64,000 nt of DNA from Thermodesulfovibrionia bacterium (GCA_030646035.1 JAUSMY010000019.1:33720-97719), one strand, 5' to 3'. Positions 27,385 through 37,405 are shown, counted from the stretch's first letter. Notes: generated from the letters alone by a model not told the origin. Numbers and translations: made by a program.

Positions 27385-28020
27385 TCAGCCTGTGAACCCT
27401 TTTTCCCTGAGCAGTTCGCCAAAGTCCTTCTTATTGTCAGCATTTAAGAGGAACTTTTCAACATACTTGCCGATAATGTCTATCTCTATATTGACCGTAT
27501 CCCCTTTGTCTTTGCCGCCTATGTTCGTGGCGGTAAGCGTGTGGGGGATGATCGCCACACTGAAAGACCTGCTGTCCAAACCTGTCACGGTAAGGCTTAT
27601 GCCGTCTATCGCGACAGAACCTTTCTTTACGATATACCTTAATATTTCAGAAGGCGCTTCAAAAGTATAGAATGTATACTCTCCCTCGCGCTTCTTTTCC
27701 CTGATCTTCCCGGCCGCATCAACATGGCCTGTGACCATATGCCCTCCCAGACGGTCTGAGAGCCTGAGGGCGCGTTCGAGATTTACTTTCTGATTCACCT
27801 TCAGCCCGCCGAGATTGGTGCTTTGCATCGTCTCGGGAGAGACATCAAATATGATATCTTTTTTATCGGTCGTCGCGGTAAGGCAGACGCCGTTGACCGC
27901 TATGCTGTCGCCTATCCTGACCTCCATGTCAGTTGACGGCTTCATGGAGAGCCTCATGCCGTTCGAGGTCTTCTCAATGGAAGTAATATTGCCCAATGCT
28001 TCAACAAGTCCGGTAAACAT
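27385..28020 (-). CDS. ribE: Riboflavin synthase alpha chain
   Basis: Dismutates two lumazines to riboflavin. The 211 residues consist of two lumazine-binding barrels: MFTGLVEALG and SIAVNGVCLTAT in the first, GHMVTGHVD and VAIDGISLTVT in the second, with the trimerising helix at the C-terminus. The ATG overlaps the stop of the preceding DUF4845-like gene by one base (TAATG), so translation is probably coupled. Confidence 0.97.
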   Translation of the reverse strand: MFTGLVEALGNITSIEKTSNGMRLSMKPSTDMEVRIGDSIAVNGVCLTATTDKKDIIFDVSPETMQSTNLGGLKVNQKVNLERALRLSDRLGGHMVTGHVDAAGKIREKKREGEYTFYTFEAPSEILRYIVKKGSVAIDGISLTVTGLDSRSFSVAIIPHTLTATNIGGKDKGDTVNIEIDIIGKYVEKFLLNADNKKDFGELLREKGFTG

Positions 28021-28355
28021 TATTTGCTTGTATCTATATGGAATGTATAGGTCTTCTGATATAAAGGGTAAAAAGGGAAGTATTGCACAGTATCTTCCCA
28101 GCTGATCCTTGCGGTATATTTCTCAGTTGCCAGCTCAAGTTCCACATCTTCATCGCTAACAGGAATGTCGTATTCATCTACAAGCCTCATGATCCTCTTC
28201 ATCACATCCTTGGGCTTATCGTTCTGGGTTACTATCTCCATGCTCGCCTTCATCTCGTTCTTGAACATATGGTAATTGTAGTTAGGCATAAATGTGAGAT
28301 AAAAAGAGTATGCTATTACGAGACTAAAAAGTACGACAAAAATATTTTTAACCAT
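28020..28355 (-). CDS. DUF4845-like single-pass membrane protein
   Basis: A 111-residue protein with one N-terminal membrane helix (about 4-24) and a small periplasmic or extracytoplasmic domain (MKRIMRLVDEYDIPVSDEDVEL and KYTARISWEDTVQYFP). The size, the layout and the position directly after lepB match DUF4845 proteins, which follow signal peptidase I in many bacteria. The function is unknown; a link to secretion is inferred from position only. It overlaps ribE by one base. Confidence 0.7.
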   Translation of the reverse strand: MVKNIFVVLFSLVIAYSFYLTFMPNYNYHMFKNEMKASMEIVTQNDKPKDVMKRIMRLVDEYDIPVSDEDVELELATEKYTARISWEDTVQYFPFYPLYQKTYTFHIDTSK

Positions 28356-28398
28356 TTCAACCCCCTTTATTCGTATAAGGATAAATTCAGGTTATTGT

Positions 28399-29127
28399 TT
28401 AATGCAGGGACATGCCTAACCTGCCCCATCTTATCTTGCTGAGCAGGTTCCCTGTGTTGTCCCATGACCAGTATATTATAAATGCCTTGCCTTTAATATC
28501 ACCTATATTCACCGTCCCCCAGAAGCGGCCGTCGTGGCTGTTGTCGCGGTTATCTCCCATAACAAAGAACTTGTTGGCGGGGATCGTTATCGGGCCGAAG
28601 TTGTCCCTGGTTGTCACGTCAGCGCTGAATACAGAACTGTCGCTGTGTATCTTAAATGGTTCTGAAAGCGCGAGCCCGTTCACATATACAGCCTTATCCT
28701 TTATCTCTACAGTATCACCACCGACAGCTATGATCCTTTTTATAAAGTCCCTGCACTCGCCGCTGAAGAAGGCAAAAGGATTTTTCGTGTCCAGCACCTT
28801 GTTAAACCGGGCCGGTATGCTTATGCCGAGGCCTTTGCACTCGTCCTTCTCTTTGTCGCCGGGAAATTCAAATACAATGATATCCCCCTTTTTAGGGGAG
28901 CTGAAGGTAAGGAAACGCGTATCTGAGAGCGGGGGCTTGACCCCGTAAATGAACTTGTTAACGAGGAGATGGTCGCCTATCAAAAGAGTCGGTATCATTG
29001 AACCTGAGGGTATCTTGAACGCCTGCACAACAAATCCCCTGATAATAATTGCAAGTATTACAGCTATTATTATCGCCTCTGCGTATTCTCTTGACTTTGA
29101 TTTATTGACCGGCTCTTTTGATGCCAA
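28399..29127 (-). CDS. lepB: Signal peptidase I
   Basis: The membrane serine protease that removes signal peptides. The 242 residues hold an N-terminal membrane helix (about 15-35), the catalytic Ser in PSGSMIPTLLIGD, the catalytic Lys in FIKRIIAVGGD, and the GDNRDNSHDGRFWG signature. The start is TTG at 29127 with GGAAAGG five bases upstream. It lies 35 bases after lepA, the classical lepA-lepB order. Confidence 0.96.
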   Translation of the reverse strand: MASKEPVNKSKSREYAEAIIIAVILAIIIRGFVVQAFKIPSGSMIPTLLIGDHLLVNKFIYGVKPPLSDTRFLTFSSPKKGDIIVFEFPGDKEKDECKGLGISIPARFNKVLDTKNPFAFFSGECRDFIKRIIAVGGDTVEIKDKAVYVNGLALSEPFKIHSDSSVFSADVTTRDNFGPITIPANKFFVMGDNRDNSHDGRFWGTVNIGDIKGKAFIIYWSWDNTGNLLSKIRWGRLGMSLH

Positions 29128-29162
29128 TTTAACCTTTCCGAAATTTTGATTTAAAATCTTAT

Positions 29163-30953
29163 CTATTTTACTTTAAGCACAGATAAAAAAGCCTCTTGCG
29201 GAACCTCAACCCTTCCCACCTGCTTCATGCGGCGTTTGCCTTCCTTCTGTTTTTCAATGAGCTTTCTTTTTCTTGTGATGTCGCCGCCGTAACATTTTGC
29301 TATGACGTTCTTCTTTAACGCCTTTATGGTCTCTCTTGCTATGACCTTGTTGCCTATTGCAGCCTGGATGGCAATCTCGAACATCTGCCTGGGGATGACC
29401 TTCCTGAGCTCCTCGGTCACCTGTTTGCCCTTTTGAAATGCCCTGTCCTTGCGGATGATCATTGAGAGGGCGTCAACAGGCTCGCCGTTCAGGAGTACGT
29501 CAAGCTTGATAAGTTTTGATTCTCTGTATCCGACAAGCTCATAGTCCATGGAGGCGTAGCCGCTTGAACAGGATTTTAGTTTATCATAAAAATCCCATAA
29601 GATTTCACTCAGCGGAAACTCATAAGTGACCACGACCCTGTCTTTCCCGATATAGCTGAAATCTTTCTGAACACCGCGCTTCTCCTGGCATAGTTCAAAT
29701 ACAGGGCCTATGAATTTTGCAGGCACAAAGATTATCGTCTTTACAAACGGTTCTTCCATCATTGCGTAATTCTCAGGCAGCTTTGCCGGGCTGTCCAGGT
29801 TCAAAACCGTTCCATCGGTATTCGTGACCCTGTAGACAACTGTAGGGGCTGTATTTATCAGAAGAAGATTGAATTCCCTCTCAAGTCGTTCCTTCACTAT
29901 GTCCATGTGCAGGAGGCCGAGGAAGCCGCAGCGGAAACCAAAACCAAGGGCTGCGGAAGATTCCGGCTCAAACGCAAATGAGGAGTCATTGAGTTTGAGT
30001 TTGTCCAGTGCGTCTTTTAGTATCTCATACTGGTTCGTCTCTACCGGATAGATGCCGCAGAAGACCATGGGCTTGATCTCTTTATAGCCGGGGCACGCTT
30101 CGGAAGCTGGTTTTTTTGTATCTGTGATCGTATCGCCCACCCTTGTGTCAACAACATCCCTGATGCCGGCGATTATATACCCGACCTCTCCTGCCTCAAG
30201 CTTGTCAACGCTCTTTCTGGCGGGGATGAAGACTCCGACCTCAAGCACATCAAAGATCTTGCCGGTAGCCATGAACTTTATGTTCGATCCTTTTCTTACG
30301 CTTCCTTCAAAGAGCCGGACAAGCACAATAACACCCTGATAGGCGTCAAACCACGAATCAAAGACCAGGGCCTTTAACGGCTGCTCTATTTTATCGGCAG
30401 GCGGAGGGACTCTCCTGACCACTGCTTCAAGTATGTCACGGGTTCCGATGCCCTCTTTGGCTGAGGCTAATATCACGTCGCTGCAGTCGATGCCGAGCGA
30501 TTCCTCGATCTGTTCCCTGACCCTCTCAGGATCGGCATTCGGCAGGTCGATCTTATTTATCACAGGGATGATCTCAAGATTATGCTCTGACGCAAGGTAG
30601 GCATTTGCGACCGTCTGCGCCTCGACACCCTGTGTTGAGTCAACGATCAGCAGGGCGCCTTCACATGATGCAAGGCTGCGGGAGACCTCATAGGCAAAGT
30701 CAACATGCCCCGGCGTGTCTATCAGGTTTAATATATACTGCCTGCCGTCTAAAGCTGTATAGTTCAGCCTTACGGGTGTGGCCTTTATTGTGATCCCGCG
30801 TTCCTGCTCAAGGTCCATGCTGTCAAGCACCTGCTTTTTCATCTCTCTCTGAGAGAGGGTGCCGGTGAATTCAAGGATACGGTCAGCGAGTGTGGATTTG
30901 CCGTGGTCTATATGAGCTATGATGCAGAAATTTCTGATGTTGTTTACAGGCAT
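29163..30953 (-). CDS. lepA: Elongation factor 4 (LepA)
   Basis: A ribosome-associated GTPase that can back-translocate. I placed the start at the ATG at 30953 ([21 protein letters not shown]), giving 596 residues, the usual size; a longer frame to 31007 would overlap the upstream gene. G motifs: [17 protein letters not shown] and NKIDLP. The LepA-specific C-terminal domain is present ([21 protein letters not shown], shown in part), ending FLSVLKVK. It starts five bases after the ROK kinase gene, on the same strand. Confidence 0.97.
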   Translation of the reverse strand: MPVNNIRNFCIIAHIDHGKSTLADRILEFTGTLSQREMKKQVLDSMDLEQERGITIKATPVRLNYTALDGRQYILNLIDTPGHVDFAYEVSRSLASCEGALLIVDSTQGVEAQTVANAYLASEHNLEIIPVINKIDLPNADPERVREQIEESLGIDCSDVILASAKEGIGTRDILEAVVRRVPPPADKIEQPLKALVFDSWFDAYQGVIVLVRLFEGSVRKGSNIKFMATGKIFDVLEVGVFIPARKSVDKLEAGEVGYIIAGIRDVVDTRVGDTITDTKKPASEACPGYKEIKPMVFCGIYPVETNQYEILKDALDKLKLNDSSFAFEPESSAALGFGFRCGFLGLLHMDIVKERLEREFNLLLINTAPTVVYRVTNTDGTVLNLDSPAKLPENYAMMEEPFVKTIIFVPAKFIGPVFELCQEKRGVQKDFSYIGKDRVVVTYEFPLSEILWDFYDKLKSCSSGYASMDYELVGYRESKLIKLDVLLNGEPVDALSMIIRKDRAFQKGKQVTEELRKVIPRQMFEIAIQAAIGNKVIARETIKALKKNVIAKCYGGDITRKRKLIEKQKEGKRRMKQVGRVEVPQEAFLSVLKVK

Positions 30954-30958
30954 GTAGG

Positions 30959-31939
30959 TTAAGCCGTTGCCTTGAAGATAAGTCCGGCAGCGCCTATAGA
31001 TCCGCACTCTTCAGTAAGAGTGCTTTTGATTATTTTAACATTGGCATACAGGGGGTCAAAGGAGCGTTTTGAGGCCTCCTGCTGCAGGTCCTGCATAAAG
31101 AGTTCCCAGGCGCCTACAAGCCCTCCTCCGATTATTACAGCATCAGGGCTCAGGAGATTTATCAGGTTTGCGATCCCTATGCCGAGATATTGCCCGAATT
31201 CCCTGAAGGCCTTGCGGCAGAGGCTGTCGCCGTCAAGCGCGGTCTTATAAATAAGCTCCGGAGTTATTTTGTAGAAGCTGCCGCCGCAGGATTCGGTCAG
31301 TATGCTCGCCTCGCCCTTCTCAAGGGATGATATGACCTTTTCCATGATCGCCCTTCCTGATGCGTAAGACTCAAGACAACCGAGGTTGCCGCATGTACAT
31401 AACCTGCCGTTCGGTTCAATAACCATATGCCCGGTTTCAAACGCCCCGGTAAAGAGTTCACCATTATATATAAAACCGCTTCCCAGGCCTGTGCCGAGGG
31501 TAAGCATGATGAAGCTGTTAAAGTTCTTTCCAACTCCAACCCATTTTTCGCCGTATGCGCAAGTATTGGCATCATTGTCAACATTAACAGGCAGAGAAAA
31601 TTCCTTTTCAAAAGCCTCTTTTATATTGAAGCCATTTATGGAAGGTATATTCGGGGATTCGATAACAATCCCTCTTTTGCTGTCAATAAGCCCTGCGATC
31701 CCTATGCCTATGCCGACGATCTCTGTTGCTGATGATGCAGGAGAGAGCAAAGCAATGACAGATTCTTCTTTTAAAAACCCCTTTAATACCCCGGTAAAGA
31801 GATCTGCGGCAGTGACAGATAAATTTTTCGGTACAGAAGGCGTTGGATATTTACGGCTGGCAAGTACAGCGCCTTCTTTAGAAACTATGACAATCTTTAT
31901 ATTTGTCCCGCCTATGTCAACTCCGATCGCAACTTTCAA
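30959..31939 (-). CDS. ROK-family sugar kinase (glucokinase-like)
   Basis: A ROK kinase, most likely glucokinase. Motifs: ATP loop [29 protein letters not shown], the zinc-type signature [26 protein letters not shown], shown in full only by its key residues (His, then C-x-C-x4-C), and the C-terminal [10 protein letters not shown] prefer a TTG at 31939 with CAGGAG six bases upstream; an ATG at 31960 would add seven residues but has no ribosome site. It heads the ten-gene minus-strand run and is divergent from the Ehr operon. Confidence 0.9.
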   Translation of the reverse strand: MKVAIGVDIGGTNIKIVIVSKEGAVLASRKYPTPSVPKNLSVTAADLFTGVLKGFLKEESVIALLSPASSATEIVGIGIGIAGLIDSKRGIVIESPNIPSINGFNIKEAFEKEFSLPVNVDNDANTCAYGEKWVGVGKNFNSFIMLTLGTGLGSGFIYNGELFTGAFETGHMVIEPNGRLCTCGNLGCLESYASGRAIMEKVISSLEKGEASILTESCGGSFYKITPELIYKTALDGDSLCRKAFREFGQYLGIGIANLINLLSPDAVIIGGGLVGAWELFMQDLQQEASKRSFDPLYANVKIIKSTLTEECGSIGAAGLIFKATA

Positions 31940-32074
31940 GGCTTTCTCCTGTATTATCATTCTATAAAGAAGCTGTTTAAATTAAGGACACCTATATTAT
32001 CACATAGAAAATTATTGTGTAAAGTTAAGCGCTAAAGCGGAATTCCGGTTCATGTCAAGATAGGACAGCCTTTT

Positions 32075-32103
32075 TTGACATATATATATGGAAGATTTAA
32101 AAT
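32075..32103 (+). promoter_or_regulatory. Strong sigma70-like promoter of the Ehr operon
   Basis: TTGACA (32075-32080) and TAAAAT (32098-32103) are exactly 17 bases apart: six and five of six matches. Transcription would start near 32110, giving a leader of about 80 bases. An inverted pair ATGTCAA (32052-32058) and TTGACAT (32075-32081) includes the -35 and could be an operator. Confidence 0.7.
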
Positions 32104-32189
32104 CAATGATTCGTAAAAAATCAAATTACACAGATGAGAAAATATTGTTCTTTAACAAAAAGAGACAGAGATGGTTATAGGGCAGTAAG

Positions 32190-34238
32190 GTGATGATCGA
32201 TCCTCTTGAATTAATCGCTTTGTCTGTCCTGCTGCCATTGCTGTATATTTTATTTGTACCGCTTTTGAAGTGGAACCAGCGTATTTTAATCAATTCATGT
32301 TTCCTCCTCTCTTCAGTTGCGTCAATACTCGGCATCGCAGGAGGCATCTGGGCTGTCGGCAGCGGCATTACCAGTCAGATAGTCCTTCCGTTAGGGCTTC
32401 CTGACCTCCCGTTCCACCTCAGGCTTGATCCCCTTGCCGGGTTCTTTATCACCGTCATATGCCTGCTATCATTTTTTATATCAATCTATTCCATGGGCTA
32501 TATCAAGGGATATCTCGGGCGCAGGCCTGTAACAAGCCTTGTTGTCTTTTATTGCCTCTTTCTTGCCGGCATGATGATGGTTGTGCTGGCTGATGACGCC
32601 CTCTTCTTTATGATCTCTTGGGAGGTCATGGCAGCGGCTTCATACTTCCTTGTAATGTTTGAAGATGACCGCATAGAGAACAGGAGGGCCGCATTTCTAT
32701 ATCTGACAATTGCGCATGTAGGAGCTATGGCGATCCTTTTATCATTTGGCGTCATGGCAGGGCTTGCGACTGGTTTTGAAAGTTTCAACGGCTATACTTT
32801 TGACGCCATGCGGCAGGCGGAGTTTCCCCTGACATGGGCTGCAGTGGCATTTTTCCTGGCGTTCTTCGGGTTTGCCGCAAAGGCAGGCGTAATTCCTCTG
32901 CATGTATGGCTGCCTGAGGCGCATCCTGTTGCGCCGTCCAATATTTCCGCGCTCATGAGCGGTGTGATGCTCAAGACCGCTATCTACGGAATAATTCGTG
33001 TGTCATTTGATCTCATCAGGGTATTCCCGTGGTGGTGGGGAGCGATAGTGCTGATATTCGGCCTTATATCCGCTGTCATGGGTGTGCTCTATGCACTGAT
33101 GCAGAATGATCTGAAGAGGCTTCTGGCATACTCGAGCGTAGAGAATGTCGGTATCATTTTGATCGGCATCGGATTGTCCATGATATTTACTTCATTTAAC
33201 ATGCCCCTGATGGCGGCGCTCGCGCTCATAGCCGGGCTTTATCATACAATGAATCACGCTATGTTCAAAGGCCTGCTGTTTATGGGGGCAGGCGTTGTGC
33301 TCCACGCTACAAAAGAGCGCAACATGGAAGAGATGGGCGGGCTGATACACCGCATGCCGTGGACCGCTGCGCTCTTTCTTGTCGGCTGCGTCTCCATCTC
33401 CGCGCTGCCTCCTTTTAACGGGTTTGTGTCAGAGTGGCTGACCTTGCAGGCCTTTCTGCTTTCACCTGCCCTGCCGATCCCAATGCTCCGGCTGCTGATA
33501 CCGCTTGGCGCTGCGCTTCTGGCCTTGACAGGCGCGCTCGCCGCCGCCTGTTTTGTAAAGGCATTTGGAGTCACTTTTCTTGGACACTGGAGAGGCCGCA
33601 GGAACCCGCGCATCAATGAGGGGAGCTGGTTTATGCGTTCAGGTATGATATTAGCAGCGCTTTCGTGTCTCGCCCTCGGGATACTTCCTACTTTTTTTAT
33701 TAGCTGGCTGGATAATATCCCGGCACAGCTGATAGGAACAAAGATCAATGCTTCAACCGGAGCTTACGGCTGGATATGGCTGACGCCGGTTGCGCCTGAG
33801 AGGGCTTCATATTCAGGCATCTCAGTCTTTTTCGGCTTACTCTTTGTCGTAGCCGCAACATATATTGTCCTGCACATAAGGCGCAGCTCTGTAACAAGGG
33901 TGCCCATCTGGGACTGCGGTTTTCAAAAGCTTAACCAGAGAATGCAGTATAACTCCACATCCTTTGCAATGCCTCTGCGCAGGATATTCGGATTCCTTTT
34001 TAATATCAAAGAAGGAGTAAAGCTTATTCCGCAGCAGGCTGGACATAACGCTTTTCCCAGGAGGATAAATTATTCTCTCCGTATCAGAGACCGCTTCTGG
34101 GGCTGGCTATATATGCCGATCATTCAATCGAGTTTCTGGGTAGCGCGGCAGGCAGGCAGGCTTCAGCAGGGGCGAATTCAGGTGTATCTCATATATTCTT
34201 TTATAACTATCATTGTGCTGTTGATCTTCTCAAGATGA
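32190..34238 (+). CDS. Proton-translocating subunit, HyfB/NuoL-like (EhrA type)
   Basis: A 682-residue antiporter-like membrane subunit of a complex I/hydrogenase-4-related enzyme, with about 15 hydrophobic helices. Proton-channel residues are kept: Glu in MISWEVMAAASYF, Lys in FAAKAGVIPLHVW followed by LPEAHPVAPSN, and Lys in HAMFKGLLF. The long C-terminal region (RMQYNSTSFAMPLRRIF) is typical of HyfB/HycC proteins. GTGATGATC offers two starts; I take 32190. It is the first gene of a six-gene unit ending at 39482 and overlaps the next by four bases. Confidence 0.92.
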   Translation: MMIDPLELIALSVLLPLLYILFVPLLKWNQRILINSCFLLSSVASILGIAGGIWAVGSGITSQIVLPLGLPDLPFHLRLDPLAGFFITVICLLSFFISIYSMGYIKGYLGRRPVTSLVVFYCLFLAGMMMVVLADDALFFMISWEVMAAASYFLVMFEDDRIENRRAAFLYLTIAHVGAMAILLSFGVMAGLATGFESFNGYTFDAMRQAEFPLTWAAVAFFLAFFGFAAKAGVIPLHVWLPEAHPVAPSNISALMSGVMLKTAIYGIIRVSFDLIRVFPWWWGAIVLIFGLISAVMGVLYALMQNDLKRLLAYSSVENVGIILIGIGLSMIFTSFNMPLMAALALIAGLYHTMNHAMFKGLLFMGAGVVLHATKERNMEEMGGLIHRMPWTAALFLVGCVSISALPPFNGFVSEWLTLQAFLLSPALPIPMLRLLIPLGAALLALTGALAAACFVKAFGVTFLGHWRGRRNPRINEGSWFMRSGMILAALSCLALGILPTFFISWLDNIPAQLIGTKINASTGAYGWIWLTPVAPERASYSGISVFFGLLFVVAATYIVLHIRRSSVTRVPIWDCGFQKLNQRMQYNSTSFAMPLRRIFGFLFNIKEGVKLIPQQAGHNAFPRRINYSLRIRDRFWGWLYMPIIQSSFWVARQAGRLQQGRIQVYLIYSFITIIVLLIFSR

Positions 34239-35176
34239 AATTTTACAGATTCATAATAGAAATAGTTCAGATAGCTATGCTTCTCGCATGCGCGCCCGCA
34301 TTTACGGGATGGGTGAGGATGCTGAAGTGCTGGTCGCAGGGCCGCACAACAGCAGGCCTGTTCCAGCCTTACAGAGATCTTGCGAAATTATTTTCAAAAG
34401 ATATGATACTGGCTGACAATGCGACATGGATATTCCGTTTTACTCCTTATCTCGTATTCGGGACCGCTGTGCTCGCGGGCGCTATCATCCCCATGCTCTC
34501 TATCCTCCCGATAGCATCTACTGCGGACGTAATTGTGCTTGTCGCGCTCTTTGCCATAGCGCGTTTTTTCACAGCGCTCGCAGGCATGGATATGGGAACG
34601 GCCTTCGGCGGCATGGGGTCAAGCCGCGAAATGACGATAGCATCCCTTGCCGAACCCGCAATGCTCATGGCTATCTTCACGGTCTCTCTGGCCACAGGGT
34701 CAACCTCCCTGTCGCATATGGTGGAGGTGATATACAGCGGGCAGACCGTTATAAGGCCTTCCATAGGATTCGCCATGCTTGCTTTTATATTGATCGCGCT
34801 GGCTGAGACCGGCAGGATACCGGTGGATAATCCTGCAACGCACCTTGAGCTCACCATGATCCATGAGGCCATGATACTTGAATATTCAGGCAGGCACCTC
34901 GCACTTATTGAATGGGCCGGCATGATGAAGCTTTTTCTTTTTGTAATGATAGGGATCGCAACATTTGCTCCGTGGGGGATCGCGGAATCAGGGGATATTA
35001 GCATACTCGCTGTCGCATTCCTTTTCATGGTTTTGAAACTTGTATTCATAGGAATAGGGCTTGTGCTGATAGAGACAGGGCTTGCGAAGATGAGGATATT
35101 CCGGCTGACAGATTTCCTCGGTGCCGCGTTCCTGCTGGCAACGCTCGGCATGCTCTCTTATTTTATGCTGGAGTAA
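34235..35176 (+). CDS. Quinone-site membrane subunit, HyfC/HycD/NuoH-like (EhrB type)
   Basis: A 313-residue membrane protein of the respiratory complex I subunit 1 family, with about eight helices. The diagnostic loop reads ETGRIPVDNPATHLELTM followed by IHEAMILEYSG, the acidic E-channel region that links the hydrophilic module to the pump; ARFFTALAGMDMGTAFGGMG is another family loop. It overlaps the upstream gene by ATGA. A 99-base gap carrying a palindromic repeat follows before the next gene of the complex. Confidence 0.93.
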   Translation: MKFYRFIIEIVQIAMLLACAPAFTGWVRMLKCWSQGRTTAGLFQPYRDLAKLFSKDMILADNATWIFRFTPYLVFGTAVLAGAIIPMLSILPIASTADVIVLVALFAIARFFTALAGMDMGTAFGGMGSSREMTIASLAEPAMLMAIFTVSLATGSTSLSHMVEVIYSGQTVIRPSIGFAMLAFILIALAETGRIPVDNPATHLELTMIHEAMILEYSGRHLALIEWAGMMKLFLFVMIGIATFAPWGIAESGDISILAVAFLFMVLKLVFIGIGLVLIETGLAKMRIFRLTDFLGAAFLLATLGMLSYFMLE

Positions 35177-35184
35177 AATAAATA

Positions 35185-35262
35185 ATAACCCCCTCTGCCC
35201 CCCTTAATTTAAGAGGGATGATTTCCCCTCTCTTTGACAAAGAGAGGGCAGGGAGAGTTAAT
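35185..35262. repeat. Palindromic CT/AG-rich intergenic repeat inside the Ehr operon
   Basis: CCCTCTCTTT (35226-35235) and AAAGAGAGGG (35239-35248) form a perfect ten-base stem with loop GAC. The left part holds CCCCTCTGCCCCCC and a CTTAATTTAAG palindrome, and GGGCAGGGAGAG on the right partly mirrors it. The pattern is like dispersed intergenic repeats. It lies between two co-directional subunit genes and may affect mRNA stability. Confidence 0.7.
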
Positions 35263-35275
35263 AGAATCAGAAAAA

Positions 35276-35941
35276 ATGAATATAGAAATTGCTATTAAAT
35301 TAACAAGTTTTCTCGCGGCATTCGTGCTGCTCACCGCATTCGGCATGCTGGTGCAGAGACGGATGTACGGCCTTGTAAACCTGTTCGCGTGGCAGGGGTT
35401 CTTTCTCTCTATAAATACCGCCATAGTCGGTTTTGTCGCCGGGAAGCATCACCTTTATATCTCTTCCGCGCTCACGCTGATGCTGAAGGTTATCCTGCTG
35501 CCGTATATCCTGCATGTGCTCATACGGCGGCTTAAACTTCAGAAAGAGATAGAGGTAGTTGTAAATATCCCGATGACCATGCTGATAGGCATAGCCCTTG
35601 TCATATTCTCTTATCACCTGACCGCGCCTGTCAGAGAGCTTTCAACTCTTGTAACGCGTTCGACGCTGGCTGTCGCGCTTGCCACCGTCATGATAGGAAT
35701 GCTTATGATGATAACGAGAAAACATGCCGTCACCCAGATAATAGGATTTCTCGCTATGGAGAACGGCCTCTTCTTCGCAGCCACCAGCGCGACATACGGT
35801 ATGCCGCTTGTAGTTGAACTCGGGGTCGCACTTGATGTCCTTATAGCTGCGTTTATATTCGGGATATTCTTTTTTCATATACACACTACATTTGACAGCC
35901 TTGATGTTGAACAGATGGAAAGGCTGAAAGAGGATGACTGA
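35276..35941 (+). CDS. HyfE-like membrane subunit (EhrC type)
   Basis: A 221-residue membrane protein combining a NuoK-like unit with extra helices, as in hydrogenase-4 component E. I start at the ATG at 35276 (MNIEIAIKL); a TTG further upstream lies inside the palindromic repeat and would add a polar, unlikely N-terminus. Seen: six or seven helices, GMLVQRRMYGLVNLFAWQG, and the NuoK-like IGFLAMENGLFFAA with a membrane Glu. It ends with a charged tail (DSLDVEQMERLKEDD). The next subunit follows after 15 bases. Confidence 0.9.
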   Translation: MNIEIAIKLTSFLAAFVLLTAFGMLVQRRMYGLVNLFAWQGFFLSINTAIVGFVAGKHHLYISSALTLMLKVILLPYILHVLIRRLKLQKEIEVVVNIPMTMLIGIALVIFSYHLTAPVRELSTLVTRSTLAVALATVMIGMLMMITRKHAVTQIIGFLAMENGLFFAATSATYGMPLVVELGVALDVLIAAFIFGIFFFHIHTTFDSLDVEQMERLKEDD

Positions 35942-35956
35942 TAAAATGGAGCAGGC

Positions 35957-37405
35957 GTGATACTTCTTACATTATTGCTCGTGCCGCTTGTTGCCGCTGT
36001 CATACTTGCATTCGTAGGCGACAGAAGGCTGGCGCCTGAGATAAATATCCTGGGTTCTGCTGCCACGTTTGCGGCAGGTGTGGGACTGGCTTTGCAGGTG
36101 TATGAGAATGGGCCCATGCTGGCAGGCGGGAAGTTCTTCTTTGTTGACGCCTTTAATGTCTACCTGGCGGTCCTCACCTCTTTTGTCTCCATGACAACAG
36201 CCATCTTCAGCAGGCGGTACATGAGGAGGGAGAGGGAGCATGGGCGTGTCGGCCATCTGGGCATGCGTTTTTATCACGCGATGTTTCAGCTCTTCATCTT
36301 TGCGATGCTACTCTGCCTTTTGACAAATAATATCGGCGTGCTCTGGATCGCGATGGAGCTTGCCACATTGTCCACGGTATTGCTCGTATCCTTATACAGA
36401 ACGCCGACCGCTATCGAGGCGGCATGGAAATACTTTATACTCTGCGGCGTTGGTATCTCACAGGCGCTCTTTGGAACGGTGCTCCTCTACTTTGCAGCTG
36501 AAAAGGTGCTCGGCGAAGGCGGTGAGGCGCTGCTCTGGACAAACCTGAACCAGGTGAGCGGAAGCCTTGAACCCACTGTTCTTTCGTTAGCGTTCGTCTT
36601 TCTCATGGTCGGTTACGGCACAAAGGTAGGCTTGGTGCCTATGCATAACTGGCTGCCGGATGCGCATAGTGAAGGCCCCACTCCCATATCAGCCGTGCTT
36701 TCAGGACTGCTGTTGAATGTAGCGCTATACGCTCTGGTGCGGTGCAAGGTGCTTGTGGACGGCTCTACTCATACACACCATGCGGGCAATATAATGATGG
36801 GCTTCGGCCTTCTCTCGATACTCGTAGCTGCTTTTTCGCTCCTCAGGCAGAAGGATATAAAGCGCATGTTCTCATATTCATCAATAGAGCATATGGGCAT
36901 CGCGACATTCGCCTTCGGCCTTGGAGGCCCTATCGCCACTTTCGGCGGGCTTCTGCACATGCTTGTGCACAGCCTGGCAAAGTCATCCATATTTTTTACC
37001 GTAGGCCACGCCTCGCAGATGCACAGGACACAGGAGATGGACAAGATCAAAGGACTTTTCAAAGGCAACCCTCTTGTAGGATGGGGCATGATGTTCGGGG
37101 TGATGGCTATCGCAGGCATGCCGCCGTTTGGGATATTCACAAGCGAGTTCCTTATATTGACAGCGACGATAAAGGACGCGCCTATGTTAACGCCGTTTCT
37201 TCTGCTGGGGCTTGCGGTGGCATTTGCCGCGCTCTTCAGAAAAGTTCAGCCCATGGTCTCAGGCGAGATTCCTTCTTATCAGAAGTTTCTCAAGGTCGCG
37301 CATGTGCCTGTGCTGCTGCATCTGATACTGGTCTTTATTCTCGGCATTTATCTGCCGGATTTTCTCAGTAAATGGTTTCATACCGCTGCGGAGCTGATCA
37401 AATGA
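35957..37405 (+). CDS. Proton-translocating subunit, HyfF/NuoN-M-like (EhrD type)
   Basis: A 482-residue antiporter-like subunit with about 14 helices. The start is a GTG at 35957 behind GGAGCAGG. Channel residues: Glu in LWIAMELATLS, Lys in VGYGTKVGLVPMHNW followed by LPDAHSEGPTP, and Lys in VHSLAKSSIFF. It is a second pump module beside the HyfB-like subunit, so the complex has two large antiporter subunits. It overlaps the large catalytic subunit gene by ATGA. Confidence 0.92.
   Translation: MILLTLLLVPLVAAVILAFVGDRRLAPEINILGSAATFAAGVGLALQVYENGPMLAGGKFFFVDAFNVYLAVLTSFVSMTTAIFSRRYMRREREHGRVGHLGMRFYHAMFQLFIFAMLLCLLTNNIGVLWIAMELATLSTVLLVSLYRTPTAIEAAWKYFILCGVGISQALFGTVLLYFAAEKVLGEGGEALLWTNLNQVSGSLEPTVLSLAFVFLMVGYGTKVGLVPMHNWLPDAHSEGPTPISAVLSGLLLNVALYALVRCKVLVDGSTHTHHAGNIMMGFGLLSILVAAFSLLRQKDIKRMFSYSSIEHMGIATFAFGLGGPIATFGGLLHMLVHSLAKSSIFFTVGHASQMHRTQEMDKIKGLFKGNPLVGWGMMFGVMAIAGMPPFGIFTSEFLILTATIKDAPMLTPFLLLGLAVAFAALFRKVQPMVSGEIPSYQKFLKVAHVPVLLHLILVFILGIYLPDFLSKWFHTAAELIK

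Noticed and set aside
25600..28020. FMN riboswitch controlling the rib genes
   Set aside because: The gaps before ribE, ribBA and ribH are under 30 bases or overlapping, leaving no room for the element.
34447..35151. A 234-codon open frame antisense to the HyfC-like gene
   Set aside because: It mirrors a conserved membrane protein gene in the opposite strand, has no ribosome site and a composition expected from reverse reading of codon-biased sequence.
36742..37371. A 209-codon open frame overlapping the HyfF-like gene in another frame
   Set aside because: The HyfF-like reading has conserved channel motifs; the alternative is Arg/His/Cys-rich as expected for a shadow frame.
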